The notes: generated by a model from the letters alone, not told the origin. Positions 24,320 to 42,200 are shown, numbered from the stretch's first letter. The stretch: 64,000 nucleotides of DNA from Pseudomonas sp. AL03 (GCF_029960815.1 NZ_JASBRE010000007.1:62001-126000), one strand, 5' to 3'. Numbers and translations: made by a program.

Positions 24320-25177
24320 TCAACGACGTGGCAGGAATTGCAGCGGATCTACGGGTTTACCTTGACGGCGAATCTCAAAATGCAGCTTCACCCGGTCTGT
24401 TCCCGTTGACCCCATTTCGGCAATTGTCTGTCCGACCTTGACCTGCTGCCCCTCCCGAACCAACAGCCTGCGGTTATGTCCGTAGGCACTGACGTAGGTA
24501 TCGCTGTGTTTGATGATGACTAATTCGCCGTAGCCCCTTAAGCCACTCCCGGCGTATACCACCGTCCCATCAGACGCAGCTAAAACAGGCTGTCCCAAAT
24601 CCCCGGCGATATCAATTCCTTTATTCAAACTCCCGTTTGAAGAGAATTTACCAATGAGAATGCCATTAGATGGCCATCCCCAGCCGGTCGGGGCCGGGCC
24701 TGCCGGAGGCAGTGGAGCGGGTGCCGGTTTGTTCGCGACGGACGGTACAACCCCCCCTGTGCCCGTGGTCACACCTGTTACCGGACGACGGAAGACCGTG
24801 GTTTTACTCGACGACGAAGGCGTTGAATTCGACGAACTGACCACTGCTGGCGGTGTTGAACCGGTACGGCCGTCAAAGCGAATCGTCTGACCCGGATGGA
24901 TCGTATAAGGCGCAGGAATGTTGTTGCGTGCCGCGAGGGCTTTGTAGTCCCAGCCGTAGCGAAAGGCAATGGAGAACAAGGTGTCTTTAGGTCGGACGAC
25001 GTATTGACCCGTGGTCACTGCCGGACGCTGGGCGACGCCGTTGTTGCGATCGACGACGCGTACATCACTCGACTTGTTGCTGGAGCAACCTACCAGCAAG
25101 GTGCTCAAGACAAGGCCAGTCACCAGGCGCTGAAAGCTCGTTTTACCCATTCGCTGCGCAATGACTGTGAGACTCAC
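24320..25177 (-). CDS. nlpD: Lipoprotein NlpD, LysM and M23/LytM domains
   Basis: NlpD activates the AmiC amidase during cell separation. The 285-residue product has a signal peptide ending in the lipobox LLVGC (Cys near residue 24), a LysM domain (QYVVRPKDTLFSIAFRYGWD), a Ser/Thr/Pro linker, and a LytM domain (KGIDIAGDLGQPVLAASDG). The GTG at 25177 is chosen because AAAGGGAG lies upstream; ATG 25150 is an alternative. In pseudomonads and enterics an rpoS promoter lies within nlpD. Confidence 0.93.
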   Translation of the reverse strand: MSLTVIAQRMGKTSFQRLVTGLVLSTLLVGCSSNKSSDVRVVDRNNGVAQRPAVTTGQYVVRPKDTLFSIAFRYGWDYKALAARNNIPAPYTIHPGQTIRFDGRTGSTPPAVVSSSNSTPSSSSKTTVFRRPVTGVTTGTGGVVPSVANKPAPAPLPPAGPAPTGWGWPSNGILIGKFSSNGSLNKGIDIAGDLGQPVLAASDGTVVYAGSGLRGYGELVIIKHSDTYVSAYGHNRRLLVREGQQVKVGQTIAEMGSTGTDRVKLHFEIRRQGKPVDPLQFLPRR

Positions 25178-25388
25178 CCGCCGCTCCCTTTGTGGTGGCT
25201 GAAAATGTGGATTGCCGTGTTCCGGCATGAAATGTCGCCAGTATAACGAGCCGTGCAGGCTTTACCTTTAATGAAGCGAAAGGGCTTCGCGCACACGTTT
25301 GCTGCCTGACGATGAATCCCGTTTAACTGATCGGTGCCGCTGTAAGACAGGAGCAATCGAAGAGAATTCAGCGCGCTGAAACAAATGC

Positions 25389-26802
<1,414 letters not shown>

Positions 26803-26815
<13 letters not shown>

Positions 26816-27861
26816 GGGCTGTCCGTCTGCCCCACCGGCACCAGATCAACGAGCTCGCGCACCAATACAGTGGCGAAGCATCCGGCCGGGAGGACGAATT
26901 CCAGTTGCAGAATGTCAGGCTCGGGATAATGCCACGTCAACCCACCAATGGGCAGCCGCAGGATGCGACGTTCGTGGCTCATACCGGCGTTAATCAACCA
27001 ATCACGCAAGTCCGCTTCGCGCGTGGCGATTGCCTGCTCCAGTTCATGGACAGCGCCAGTCGCCGGCGAGTCACCTTCGCCCCACTGCGGACCAGTCGGG
27101 TGCAGATCGAGAATCGTCAGACGCGGGTCGCTGCACTCGGCAACACCTGCCGGAAAGAAGCTGCGGCTGTCGGTGAAGGCCAGCAGATCACCCACCAGGG
27201 CACGCTGCCAGGTGCCATCGGCGACGCGCGCCGCCAGCACCTGATTGAATAGAAAACTGCGCGCGGTGGAGAGCAGCCGCGAACGCACGTTGCGTTGTTC
27301 TGGCAAGGCTTTGCGAGCAGCCCACGCACGGGCATCGACCACGTTACCGCCGTCAAACCCAAAACGCTGAGCGCCGAAATAATTGGGAATACCTTGCTTG
27401 GCGATCAGTTGCAGACGCTCCTCGATCGCCGCTTTGTCGCCAGCGAATTGCGTCAGTCGCAACGTGAAGCCATTGGCCGAGTGAGCACCGCGTTGCAGCT
27501 TGCGTTTGTGCCGACCGGTCTTGAGGATTTTCAGCGTATCGTTTTCCGCCGCCGACAGATCAGGATCGGCCTTGCCCGGCAGCTGCACGCTGAACCACTG
27601 GCGAGTCAGCGCCTGACGATCCTTGAGGCCCGCGTAACTGACGGTGCGCAATGGCACGCCTGCCGCCTTGGCGATCCGCCGTGCCGCTTCTTCGGTATTC
27701 AGACCGCGTTTTTCCACCCAGATCCACAGGTGCTCGCCATCGCCACTGAGGGGAATATTGAGCACTTCGTCGACCTGAAAATCTTCCGCCGTCGCTTTCA
27801 GTACCGCGGTGCCGAGGACTTGGCCATAGGCCCGCGGGCCGAGCAATTGCGCCTCGTTCAT
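26803..27861 (-). CDS. truD: tRNA pseudouridine(13) synthase TruD
   Basis: TruD makes pseudouridine 13 in tRNA-Glu. The 352-residue protein contains the catalytic motif [20 protein letters not shown] with the active Asp near residue 84, and the NYFGAQRFG motif near residue 160. It begins in an ATGA overlap with ispF, so the two are likely coupled. Confidence 0.95.
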
Positions 27862-28331
27862 GCGCGCAACAACAAGGCAACGGAGTGCACGGCAATGCCT
27901 TCTTCGCGCCCGACAAAGCCGAGCTTTTCGGTGGTGGTAGCTTTTACGTTCACTTGATCCAACTCAACTTGAAGATCCGCGGCAATCAGCGCGCGCATCG
28001 ATTCGATATGCGGGGCCATTTTCGGGGCCTGGGCGACGATGGTGTTATCGACGTTACCGACTTTCCAGCCCTTGGCGTGGATCAGTGCGACGACGTGACG
28101 CAACAGCACACGGCTGTCGGCGCCCTTGAATGTTGGGTCGGTGTCCGGGAAATGTTTGCCGATATCACCCAACGCAGCGGCGCCGAGCAAGGCATCGCTC
28201 AAGGCGTGCAGCAGGACGTCACCGTCGGAGTGAGCGAGCAGCCCGAAGCCGTGCGCAATCCGCACGCCGCCCAGAGTAATGAAATCGCCTTCAGCGAAAC
28301 GGTGCACATCATAGCCGTGGCCAATACGCAT
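27858..28331 (-). CDS. ispF: 2-C-methyl-D-erythritol 2,4-cyclodiphosphate synthase
   Basis: IspF performs the fifth step of the non-mevalonate isoprenoid pathway. The 157-residue protein has the metal-binding GHGYDVHRF near its start and the conserved [18 protein letters not shown]. The ATG at 28331 is the family start, but the bases before it are the T run of a terminator and there is no ribosome-binding sequence. ispD lies about 3 kb upstream, separated by formaldehyde genes rather than adjacent. Confidence 0.95.
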   Translation of the reverse strand: MRIGHGYDVHRFAEGDFITLGGVRIAHGFGLLAHSDGDVLLHALSDALLGAAALGDIGKHFPDTDPTFKGADSRVLLRHVVALIHAKGWKVGNVDNTIVAQAPKMAPHIESMRALIAADLQVELDQVNVKATTTEKLGFVGREEGIAVHSVALLLRA

Positions 28332-28361
28332 AAAAAAACGCCCCGATTTTTGTCAGGGCGT
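28332..28361 (-). terminator. Terminator between fghA and ispF
   Basis: On the minus strand ACGCCC pairs with GGGCGT across a 12-base loop and is followed by TTTTTTT running straight into the ispF start codon. It probably ends the adhC-fghA transcript. Confidence 0.7.
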
Positions 28362-28384
28362 GATTCTACCTGCTTTGTCGGACA

Positions 28385-29230
28385 TTAGGCGCTTAGAGCG
28401 CGCCCATGATGTTGCAAGTGGTCGGCGATGAAGCTGGCGATGAAGAAATAGCTATGGTCATAGCCGGGTTGCAAGCGCAACGTCAGCGGATGACCCGCCA
28501 GTTTGGCTGCCTGTTGCAAGGCTTCAGGCTTGAGCTGGGTGGCGAGGAAATCGTCGCGATCACCTTGGTCGACCAGCAATGGCAGCTTCTCGTTTGCCTC
28601 GGCGATCAAGGCACAGGCATCCCACTCGCGCCATTTCGATCGGTCTTCACCCAAGTAGCGGGAAAAGGCCTTCTGACCCCACGGGCAATCCATCGGATTG
28701 TTGATCGGCGAGAACGCCGACACCGACTGATAACGCCCCGGGTTACGCAACGCGCAGACCAGCGCACCGTGGCCACCCATGGAGTGACCGCTGATGCCGC
28801 GCTTGTCCGAAGCCGGGAAATGGGCTTCGACCAATGCGGGCAATTCCTGCACGACATAGTCATGCATCCGATAGTGCCTGGACCAGGGTTCCTGCGTGGC
28901 ATTCAGATAAAACCCGGCACCGAGACCGAAGTCCCAGGCGCCATCCGGATCACCCGGCACATCGGCACCGCGAGGACTGGTGTCCGGTGCAACGATGATC
29001 AGCCCCAGCTCGGCGGCCATGCGCATCGCACCGGCCTTTTGCATGAAGTTCTCGTCGGTGCAGGTCAGGCCGGACAACCAGTACAGCACGGGCAATTTGC
29101 CGCCCTGCTCCGCTTGCGGCGGCAGGTACACGGCAAACACCATGTCGCAGCCGAGTACATCGGAGCGGTGCCGGTAGCGCTTGTGCCAACCGCCAAAGCT
29201 TTTCTGACAGGAGATATTTTCCAGGCTCAT
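28385..29230 (-). CDS. fghA: S-formylglutathione hydrolase
   Basis: This esterase hydrolyses S-formylglutathione to formate and glutathione, the second step in glutathione-dependent formaldehyde removal. The 281-residue protein has the nucleophile motif [17 protein letters not shown] and [12 protein letters not shown] near residue 50. It starts 8 bases after adhC and is in the same operon, so the pathway is complete here apart from spontaneous or Gfa-assisted adduct formation. Confidence 0.93.
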   Translation of the reverse strand: MSLENISCQKSFGGWHKRYRHRSDVLGCDMVFAVYLPPQAEQGGKLPVLYWLSGLTCTDENFMQKAGAMRMAAELGLIIVAPDTSPRGADVPGDPDGAWDFGLGAGFYLNATQEPWSRHYRMHDYVVQELPALVEAHFPASDKRGISGHSMGGHGALVCALRNPGRYQSVSAFSPINNPMDCPWGQKAFSRYLGEDRSKWREWDACALIAEANEKLPLLVDQGDRDDFLATQLKPEALQQAAKLAGHPLTLRLQPGYDHSYFFIASFIADHLQHHGRALSA

Positions 29231-29238
29231 GACCGACC

Positions 29239-30432
<1,194 letters not shown>

Positions 30433-30457
30433 TTATTGCCATACAGGGATAATCCTA

Positions 30458-31354
30458 ATGTCCGAAAACCGCTGGGAAGGTATCGACGAGTTCGTCGCTG
30501 TCGCCGAATGCAGCCAGTTCACGGCTGCCGCGGAACGCCTTGGGGTTTCGTCCTCCCACATCAGTCGACAAATTGTACGCCTTGAAGAGCGGCTGCAAAC
30601 GCGCCTGCTTTACCGCAGCACCCGCCGGGTCACTTTGACCGAGGCCGGGCAAACCTTTCTGCAACATTGCCAGCGTTTACAGGATGGTCGAGAAGAAGCA
30701 CTGCGAGCGGTGGGTGACCTGACCAGCGAACCCAAAGGCATGCTGCGCATGACCTGCGCCGTGGCGTATGGCGAACGCTTCATCGTGCCGCTGGTGACCC
30801 GTTTCATGGGGCTCTATCCGCAACTGCGAATCGACCTCGAACTGAGCAATCGTCCACTGGACCTCGTGCATGAAGGCCTGGACCTGGCAATCCGCCTCGG
30901 TCGCCTGCAGGACTCGCGGCTGGTGGCGGCACGCCTGGCGCCACGGCGCATGTACCTGTGCGCATCGCCGTCTTACCTGGAACGGTATGGTCGCCCGCAC
31001 AGCTTGTCGGAACTGAGCCGCCACAACTGCCTCATCGGCAGCTCGGACCTCTGGCAACTGGAACAGAACGGGCGGGAGTTTTCTCAGCGAGTACAGGGAA
31101 ACTGGCGCTGCAACAGTGGGCAAGCGGTTTTGGATGCGGCGTTGCAAGGGGTTGGATTGTGCCAGCTGCCGGACTACTACGTGCTGGAGCATTTTAAAAG
31201 TGGTGAGTTGGTTTCGCTGCTGGAAGCCCACCAACCGCCGAACACTGCCGTGTGGGCGCTTTATCCACAACAGCGGCATTTGTCGCCGAAGGTGCGCAAG
31301 TTGGTGGATTACTTGAAGGAAGGATTGGCCGAGCGGCCGGAGTACGCTGCCTAG
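30458..31354 (+). CDS. LysR-type transcriptional regulator
   Basis: The 298-residue protein has an N-terminal winged helix (FTAAAERLGVSSSHISRQIV) and a LysR substrate-binding domain (about residues 90-290). It is divergent from adhC across 106 bp, so it may regulate the formaldehyde operon, but many divergent LysR genes do other jobs and the inducer is unknown. Its stop overlaps the convergent ispD stop by 4 bases at the palindrome CTAG. Confidence 0.9.
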   Translation: MSENRWEGIDEFVAVAECSQFTAAAERLGVSSSHISRQIVRLEERLQTRLLYRSTRRVTLTEAGQTFLQHCQRLQDGREEALRAVGDLTSEPKGMLRMTCAVAYGERFIVPLVTRFMGLYPQLRIDLELSNRPLDLVHEGLDLAIRLGRLQDSRLVAARLAPRRMYLCASPSYLERYGRPHSLSELSRHNCLIGSSDLWQLEQNGREFSQRVQGNWRCNSGQAVLDAALQGVGLCQLPDYYVLEHFKSGELVSLLEAHQPPNTAVWALYPQQRHLSPKVRKLVDYLKEGLAERPEYAA

Positions 31355-32058
31355 CGACGGTTAGTCCAACGTTGGCGCAACCATTCGAGGTCTTCAGGGC
31401 GAGTGACCTTGAGGTTGTCGGATCGGCCTTCGATCAACCGCGGAGCCATACCTGCCCACTCCATCGCCGAAGCTTCGTCAGTGATGACCGCGTCTGCCAC
31501 CAGACTGTCGGCCAATGCCCGATGCAGCGCACCAAGGCGAAACATCTGCGGTGTATAGGCCTGCCAGATCACATTGCGATCCACGGTTTCCAGCACACGC
31601 CCGTGCTTGTCGACACGCTTGAGGGTGTCCCGTGCAGGAACACCCAACAAACCACCGACCGGATCGTCAGCCAGTTCGCTCAGTAACTTATCGAGATCAT
31701 CCCGGGCCAGATTCGGCCGTGCGGCATCGTGAACCAACACCCAATCCTCATCATCAGCGCCCAGCGCATGCAAATGCAGCAACGCACTGAGCACCGACCC
31801 GGAGCGCTCGGAGCCGCCTTCAACCCGCTGAATACGCGGATCGCAAGCACACGCCAAATTCGGCCAGTAAGGATCATCAACAGCAAGACTGACCACCAAC
31901 CCCTTCAGGGAAGGATGATCAAGGAAACAGCCGAGGCTGTGTTCGAGAATAGTGCGCCCGCCCAGTTGCAAGTATTGCTTGGGACGGTCCGCGGCCATAC
32001 GGGCACCGACGCCCGCGGCAGGAATCACGGCCCAGAAGGCCGGTAACGAGGGGTTCAT
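31351..32058 (-). CDS. ispD: 2-C-methyl-D-erythritol 4-phosphate cytidylyltransferase
   Basis: IspD makes CDP-methylerythritol, the third step of the non-mevalonate pathway. The 235-residue product has the nucleotidyltransferase motif AVIPAAGVGARMAADRPKQY and the VHDAARPNL motif near residue 109. The start overlaps the ftsB stop as ATGA. It ends the eno-ftsB-ispD transcription unit against the convergent LysR gene. Confidence 0.95.
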   Translation of the reverse strand: MNPSLPAFWAVIPAAGVGARMAADRPKQYLQLGGRTILEHSLGCFLDHPSLKGLVVSLAVDDPYWPNLACACDPRIQRVEGGSERSGSVLSALLHLHALGADDEDWVLVHDAARPNLARDDLDKLLSELADDPVGGLLGVPARDTLKRVDKHGRVLETVDRNVIWQAYTPQMFRLGALHRALADSLVADAVITDEASAMEWAGMAPRLIEGRSDNLKVTRPEDLEWLRQRWTNRR

Positions 32059-32333
32059 TGAGCCAACTGGTAAAGGGTTTCACCGTCCTTGACCATGCCC
32101 AACTCATGGCGGGCCCGTTCTTCAACGGTCTCCATGCCCTTTTTCAACTCACTGACTTCAGCGTCCATCACCCGATTGCGCTCGAGCAGCCCCTCGTTCT
32201 CCGCGTGTTGATCTGCGATCTGCTGAGTCAGTTCGGCCACTTGCGCCAGACTGCCATTACCCACCCACAGGCGGTATTGCAGGCCAGCCAGCAGCAGGAG
32301 CAAGACGAGGAACAACCAATTGGGACTGCGCAT
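32055..32333 (-). CDS. ftsB: Cell division protein FtsB
   Basis: FtsB is a small bitopic divisome protein that works with FtsL and FtsQ. The 92-residue product has one N-terminal membrane segment (LFLVLLLLLAGLQYRLWVG) and a coiled coil (residues about 30-70) rich in Glu and Leu. It lies between eno and ispD, the conserved proteobacterial order. Confidence 0.93.
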   Translation of the reverse strand: MRSPNWLFLVLLLLLAGLQYRLWVGNGSLAQVAELTQQIADQHAENEGLLERNRVMDAEVSELKKGMETVEERARHELGMVKDGETLYQLAQ

Positions 32334-32391
32334 CGAATATCAGGTATCCAGTGAAAAAAGACAGCCATGCCAAAACTTTGAAGCATCTGAT

Positions 32392-32423
32392 AGCACGAAG
32401 CCTGGAAAAACCAGGCTTGTGCT
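32392..32423 (-). other. Strong hairpin downstream of eno
   Basis: AGCACGAAGCCTGG and CCAGGCTTGTGCT form a long stem with one flaw and a 5-base A/T loop. It lies in the 172-base eno-ftsB gap. No clear T run follows on the minus strand, so it may be a processing or 3'-protecting structure rather than a terminator. A second stem at about 32470-32490 has its T run on the plus strand. Confidence 0.45.
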
Positions 32424-32505
32424 AATAAGGCATCAGATTAGTGGCAAATCCATCGCTGGAGCGATTTTTCCGACACAATCCGGTGTCTTTTTTACTATCC
32501 AGCAA

Positions 32506-36462
<3,957 letters not shown>

Positions 36463-36715
36463 TTAAAGCGGTCCGAGCCGCCGGGGAAAGCGAAGGAAGG
36501 CCGAAGCCCCCGATCACCTGCATTAATCACAGCGCACCTTTCAAAAAAACCGCCGCGTTGGGACAGACCGGAAAATGAAACACCGGTACGTTGCTCGCTA
36601 CACATTTTTTGGAATCGCCCAGCAAAGACTGCTTGGTAATCGGCAACTGCTGCAATTCAGGCGAATCCACAGAAGTTGTATCAAGAAGGGAGCGTAGTCT
36701 ACCGGAAAGCCCCTT

Positions 36716-38029
36716 TCAGCTCAAACCTTGATCTTCGTTCGGTGGCTGCCAATGCAAATTCCAATGCTCCTTTGCACTGCCGTCCAAGCCCCGCAGGTTG
36801 GCCACCGCCAGCAATTGCTCGCCTCGGTAGAGCAGCGGCAATCTGCCACGGGCGAAACCCGGCACGCCGCTTTCGTTGAGCAATCGCTTCAGATCGCGGT
36901 GGCCGCGACCGGGCAGACTCATGACCTCGCCTCCCTCACGATAGCGGATATGCAGCGGACCATCGGGGATTTGGCCGGTGAGTGTGATCACTCCGTTGTC
37001 CGGCAACACCAGCGATAGCGAGGGATCAGGCCAAGTTCCAACGGCTGGCGGCGTGCGCAACCAGCTATCGGACAACCACCAGATACGCCCTCCCGCGCGA
37101 TGCAGTTCGCCATTCGCCAGCCGCCAGATCGGGCGGGCATCGCCGGTGGCATCGCGTAAATCCTCCCAACCCGACCAATGGTCACTGTCTGGCAGTCGCG
37201 TCAGCGGCTCGAGCCAATGACTTAACGCATTACGCTGACGAGCAGCGGACAGCTTTTCCAATGCCGCCAGCTCCAGCGACGGCAACCCCAGCCAATCAAA
37301 ATCATTGGCCGTGCTGGCGTCGGTCAGGTCGATTTGCGCAAGCTCATCGAGCAATCCCTGCGCTTCACTCAGATGTGCAGCACTGCGGACCATGGTCGCC
37401 AACGCTTGCGGCCAGCGCTCGGTCAATACAGGGAAAACCTGATGCCGCAGGTAATTACGCGAGAACTGTCGGTTTTGGTTCGAAGGGTCTTCGATCCAGT
37501 TCAGCCGATGCTCGGACGCATAGGCTTCAAGTTCAGCCCGCGTGACATCGAGCAATGGCCGAAGCAACTGCCCTTTACCGAGCGGGCGCTGGCGTGGCAT
37601 CCCCGACAATCCCCTCACCCCCGCCCCACGCAACATCCGAAACAACAGGGTTTCCGCCTGATCGTCACGGTGCTGGGCGGTCATCAACACTTCATTGGCC
37701 TGAGTCGCCTCGATGAACGCGGCATATCGCGCTTCCCGAGCTGCACGCTCAAGGCTGGCGCCGGGTTGAACCTGCACGCGAACCACCTGCAGCGGCACAC
37801 CCAGAGCATCGCAGACCGACTGACAATGATCCGGCCACGCATCAGCCACAGCCTGAAGGCCGTGATGGACGTGGATGGCGTTGAGCGCCGGCAAGGATTC
37901 GGTTTTTGCGAGGTGGGCTAGAAGGTGCAGCAGAACGGTGGAGTCGAGACCACCGGAGAAGGCAATGCGCCAGGTTGTAGCGTTGCGCCAAGGGGCGAGT
38001 TGCTTGAGAAGTACTGCGCAGAGAGTCAT
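36716..38029 (-). CDS. tilS: tRNA(Ile)-lysidine synthase
   Basis: TilS attaches lysine to the wobble cytidine of tRNA-Ile so that it reads AUA. The 437-residue protein has the PP-loop ATP pyrophosphatase motif AFSGGLDSTVLLHLLA near residue 25 and the MTAQHRDDQAETLLFRMLRG motif near residue 115. The C-terminal substrate-binding domain is present. It lies between accA and pyrG; a REP pair lies just upstream. Confidence 0.94.
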   Translation of the reverse strand: MTLCAVLLKQLAPWRNATTWRIAFSGGLDSTVLLHLLAHLAKTESLPALNAIHVHHGLQAVADAWPDHCQSVCDALGVPLQVVRVQVQPGASLERAAREARYAAFIEATQANEVLMTAQHRDDQAETLLFRMLRGAGVRGLSGMPRQRPLGKGQLLRPLLDVTRAELEAYASEHRLNWIEDPSNQNRQFSRNYLRHQVFPVLTERWPQALATMVRSAAHLSEAQGLLDELAQIDLTDASTANDFDWLGLPSLELAALEKLSAARQRNALSHWLEPLTRLPDSDHWSGWEDLRDATGDARPIWRLANGELHRAGGRIWWLSDSWLRTPPAVGTWPDPSLSLVLPDNGVITLTGQIPDGPLHIRYREGGEVMSLPGRGHRDLKRLLNESGVPGFARGRLPLLYRGEQLLAVANLRGLDGSAKEHWNLHWQPPNEDQGLS

Positions 38030-38044
38030 GAACGCACCAAAACC

Positions 38045-38134
38045 TGTAGGAGCCGAGCTTGCTCGCGATAAACGATAACGCGGTCGGCCTGTTAAACCGA
38101 GGCGTCCCGATCGCGGGCAAGCCTTGCTCCTACA
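38045..38134. repeat. REP pair (REPIN-like) between accA and tilS
   Basis: TGTAGGAGCCGAGCTTGCTC at the left and GCAAGCCTTGCTCCTACA at the right are inverted REP cores around about 45 bases of spacer, with further GCGAT/ATCGC arms. It is the same repeat family as at 33828-33895. It fills most of the intergenic gap and may affect mRNA stability between accA and tilS. Confidence 0.85.
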
Positions 38135-38152
38135 TGATGCAGGAGCGATCGA

Positions 38153-39100
38153 TCAGAGACCGTAGCTCATCAGACGCTCGTAACGACGGGCCAACAGCGC
38201 CTCGTTATCGAACTTCTTCAACATCGCCAGCTGCGAGCTCAGCTCGGCACGGATCGATGCCGCCGCAGCGGCTGGATTACGGTGCGCGCCACCCAAAGGC
38301 TCGCCGATCACTTTATCCACAATACCCAGGCCTTTGAGACGCTCGGCAGTGATGCCCATGGCTTCAGCGGCGTCCGGTGCTTTCTCGGCGGTCTTCCACA
38401 GAATCGAGGCGCAACCTTCCGGCGAAATGACCGCGTAGGTCGAGTACTGCAGCATGTTCAGTTGATCGCAAACACCGATTGCCAGAGCGCCACCGGAACC
38501 ACCTTCACCGATTACGGTGGCGATGATTGGGGTTTTCAGGCGTGCCATGACGCGCAGGTTCCAGGCAATCGCTTCGCTCTGGTTGCGCTCTTCAGCGTCG
38601 ATACCCGGGTAGGCGCCCGGGGTGTCGATGAAGGTCAGGATCGGCATTTTGAAACGTTCTGCCATTTCCATCAGACGGCACGCCTTGCGGTAGCCTTCCG
38701 GACGCGGCATGCCAAAGTTGCGACGAACTTTCTCGCGCACTTCGCGGCCTTTTTGGTGACCGATGATCATCACCGGCTGGTCGTCCAGACGGGCAACGCC
38801 GCCCACGATGGCGGCGTCGTCAGAGAAGTGACGGTCGCCGTGCAATTCGTCGAACTCGGTGAAGATGTGTTCGATGTAGTCCAGGGTGTACGGGCGACGC
38901 GGGTGACGCGCCAGACGCGCGATCTGCCAGCTGGTCAGCTTGCCGAAAATGTCTTCGGTCAGCGTGCTGCTTTTGTCCTGCAGGCGGGAGATCTCATCGC
39001 CGATATTCAGCGAATTGTCATTACCGACCAAGCGCAACTCTTCGATCTTGGCTTGCAGGTCGGCGATCGGCTGTTCGAAATCTAGAAAATTCGGGTTCAT
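38153..39100 (-). CDS. accA: Acetyl-CoA carboxylase carboxyltransferase subunit alpha
   Basis: AccA pairs with AccD to transfer the carboxyl group from biotin to acetyl-CoA, the first committed step of fatty acid synthesis. The 315-residue product starts [20 protein letters not shown] and contains [19 protein letters not shown]-like and [16 protein letters not shown] motifs. The ATG at 39100 is the family start; an upstream in-frame ATG was rejected. Confidence 0.96.
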   Translation of the reverse strand: MNPNFLDFEQPIADLQAKIEELRLVGNDNSLNIGDEISRLQDKSSTLTEDIFGKLTSWQIARLARHPRRPYTLDYIEHIFTEFDELHGDRHFSDDAAIVGGVARLDDQPVMIIGHQKGREVREKVRRNFGMPRPEGYRKACRLMEMAERFKMPILTFIDTPGAYPGIDAEERNQSEAIAWNLRVMARLKTPIIATVIGEGGSGGALAIGVCDQLNMLQYSTYAVISPEGCASILWKTAEKAPDAAEAMGITAERLKGLGIVDKVIGEPLGGAHRNPAAAAASIRAELSSQLAMLKKFDNEALLARRYERLMSYGL

Positions 39101-39250
39101 AGGCGTCCGTCTTGGGTCGACCTCCAAGAGAGCTTGGGTCGGCCGGTTGTCTATTCGCGCCCTACCTTAAGGGAGAGGCGCGTTCAGGTCGAGATTAAAA
39201 ATTGGGTCGAGATCAGAGCCGCACCCATTCACAAGAGCAGCACCTGACCG

Positions 39251-42200
39251 TCAACGGTATTGGAGGAAGACGTTGTCTCGCCCGAACTGGTCACGCAGGG
39301 CTTGAATCAAAGCATCCGCCGGGTCGATTCGCCAGGTCTCGCCGAACTGCAGCAAGGCTTTCGCATCGGGACTCGTATATTCCATGGTGATCGGGCACGC
39401 ACCACGGTGACGCTTGAACAGTTCACCCAGCCAGCGTAGCTGATCGCCCTTGAGGTCCTTGGTCTGCAGCTTCAAGCGCAGGCTTTCGGCCAGATTGGTG
39501 CGCGCATCTTCCATGCTCATCACCCGCTTGACCCGCAGCCGCAGCCCGCCGGAGAAATCGTCGTTACTGACTTCGCCTTCGACCACCACCATCGCGTCGG
39601 TCTGCAACAGCGATTGCGCCGAATGGAATGCTTCGGCGAACAACGAGGCTTCGATCCGCCCAGAGCGGTCGTCGAGGGTAATGAAACCCATCTTGTCGCC
39701 CTTTTTGTTCTTCATGACTCGCAGGGCGATGATCATGCCCGCGACGGTCTGGGTATCACGAGCTGGTTTCAGGTCGATGATGCGCTGACGAGCGAAACGG
39801 CGGATCTCGCCTTCATATTCGTCGATCGGGTGACCGGTCAGGTACAGGCCCAAGGTATCTTTCTCCCCTTTCAGGCGTTCCTTGAGGGTCAGTTCCTTGG
39901 CCTTGCGGTGATTGGCGTAGACGTCGGCGTCTTCTTCGACGAACAGCCCGCCAAACAGGTCGGCATGGCCACTGTCGTGGGTGCGAGCGGTTTGTTCGGC
40001 GGCCTTGATCGCCCCTTCCATCGCTGTCAGCAACACCGCACGATTTTGGTCGATGTTGGCTTGATAGGCTTTCGGTTCGTCATGGAAAAACGGCCCTAGA
40101 CGATCCAGCGCACCGCTGCGGATCAAACCGTCCAGGGTGCGTTTGTTGATACGCTTGAGATCGACACGGGCGCAGAAATCGAACAGATCCGTGAACGGAC
40201 CGTCCCGACGCGCCTCGGTGATCGCTTCCACCGGACCTTCGCCCACACCCTTGATCGCGCCGAGGCCGTAAATAATGCGGCCTTCGTCATTTACCGTGAA
40301 CTTGAACTCCGAAGTATTCACATCCGGCGCGTCGAGACGCAGCTTCATGGTGCGAATTTCTTCGATCAAGGTCACGACCTTGTCGGTGTTGTGCATGTCC
40401 GCCGACAGCACCGCGGCCATGAACGGCGCCGGGTAGTGAGTCTTCAGCCACGCCGTTTGGTAAGACACCAGACCGTAAGCAGCCGAGTGAGATTTGTTGA
40501 AGCCATAACCGGCGAATTTTTCCACCAGGTCGAAAATGTTACCGGCCAGGTCCGCGTCGATATTGTTAGCGGTGCAACCTTCAATGAAACCGCCGCGCTG
40601 CTTGGCCATTTCTTCGGGCTTTTTCTTACCCATGGCCCGGCGCAGCATGTCCGCGCCACCCAGCGTGTAGCCGGCCATGACCTGGGCAATCTGCATCACC
40701 TGTTCCTGATACAGGATGATGCCGTAAGTCGGCGCCAATACGGGTTTAAGGCCTTCGTACTGGTAGTCCGAGTGCGGGTACGCCAGTTCGGCGCGACCGT
40801 GCTTACGGTTGATAAAGTCGTCCACCATGCCCGACTGCAACGGACCCGGACGGAACAGGGCCACCAGTGCGATCAAGTCTTCCAGGCAGTCAGGCTTGAG
40901 CTTTTTGATCAGCTCTTTCATGCCTCGAGATTCAAGCTGGAACACCGCGGTGGTTTCAGCTTTTTGCAGCAACTGGTAGGTCGGCTTGTCATCCAGCGGG
41001 ATGAAAGCGATGTCCAGCGGCGGCTCATCAACCTTGGCGCGGTCGCGGTTAATCGTTTTCAGCGCCCAGTCGATGACCGTCAGGGTCCGTAGACCGAGGA
41101 AGTCGAACTTCACCAGACCGGCAGCCTCAACGTCGTCCTTGTCGAACTGGGTTACCAGACCATCACCGGCCTCGTCGCAATAGATCGGCGAAAAGTCCGT
41201 CAGTTTGGTCGGCGCAATAACCACACCACCGGCGTGCTTGCCGACGTTACGCACAACGCCTTCAAGCTTGCGGGCCATTTCCCAGATTTCTGCGGCCTCT
41301 TCATCGACCTTGATGAAGTCACGCAGGATTTCTTCCTGTTCGTAGGCTTTTTCCAGGGTCATGCCGACTTCGAACGGGATCATCTTCGACAGACGATCCG
41401 CCAGTCCGTAGGACTTGCCCTGCACCCGCGCCACGTCACGGACCACCGCTTTTGCCGCCATGGAACCGAAGGTGATGATCTGGCTTACGGCGTTGCGGCC
41501 GTATTTCTCGGCCACGTATTCGATGACCCGGTCGCGACCATCCATGCAGAAGTCGACGTCGAAGTCGGGCATCGATACCCGTTCCGGGTTAAGGAAACGT
41601 TCGAACAGCAGGTCATATTCCAGTGGATCGAGGTCGGTGATCTTCTGCACATAGGCCACCAGCGACCCGGCACCCGACCCACGACCAGGACCTACCGGCA
41701 CGCCGTTGCTCTTGGCCCACTGGATAAAGTCCATAACGATCAGAAAGTAACCGGGGAAGCCCATCTGGATGATGATATCCAGCTCGAAATTCAGCCGGTC
41801 GATATAGACCTGACGCTTGGCTTCGTAGTCTTCGGTGGTGTCCTTGGGCAACAGAACACTGAGACGTTCTTCCAGACCGTCGAAGGAAACCTTGCGGAAG
41901 TATTCATCGATGGTCATGCCATCGGGAATCGGGAAGTTGGGCAGGAAGTGCTTGCCCAGCTTCACTTCGATGTTGCAGCGCTTGGCAATTTCGACGGTGT
42001 TTTCCAGCGCCTCGGGCAAGTCACTGAACAGCTCGGCCATTTCCTCGGTGCTTTTGAGGTATTGCTGATCGCTGTAATTCTTCGAACGCCGCGGATCGTC
42101 GAGGGCACGGCCCTCACCGATGCAAACGCGGGTTTCGTGAGCCGCAAAATCTTCCTGCTTGATGAAGCGCACGTCGTTGGTCGCCACCAGTGGCGCACCG

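Noticed and set aside
32470-32492. Hairpin GACAC/GTGTC with a T run on the plus strand in the eno-ftsB gap
   Set aside because: Orientation is opposite to all genes there, and no plus-strand transcript is expected; not called a terminator.
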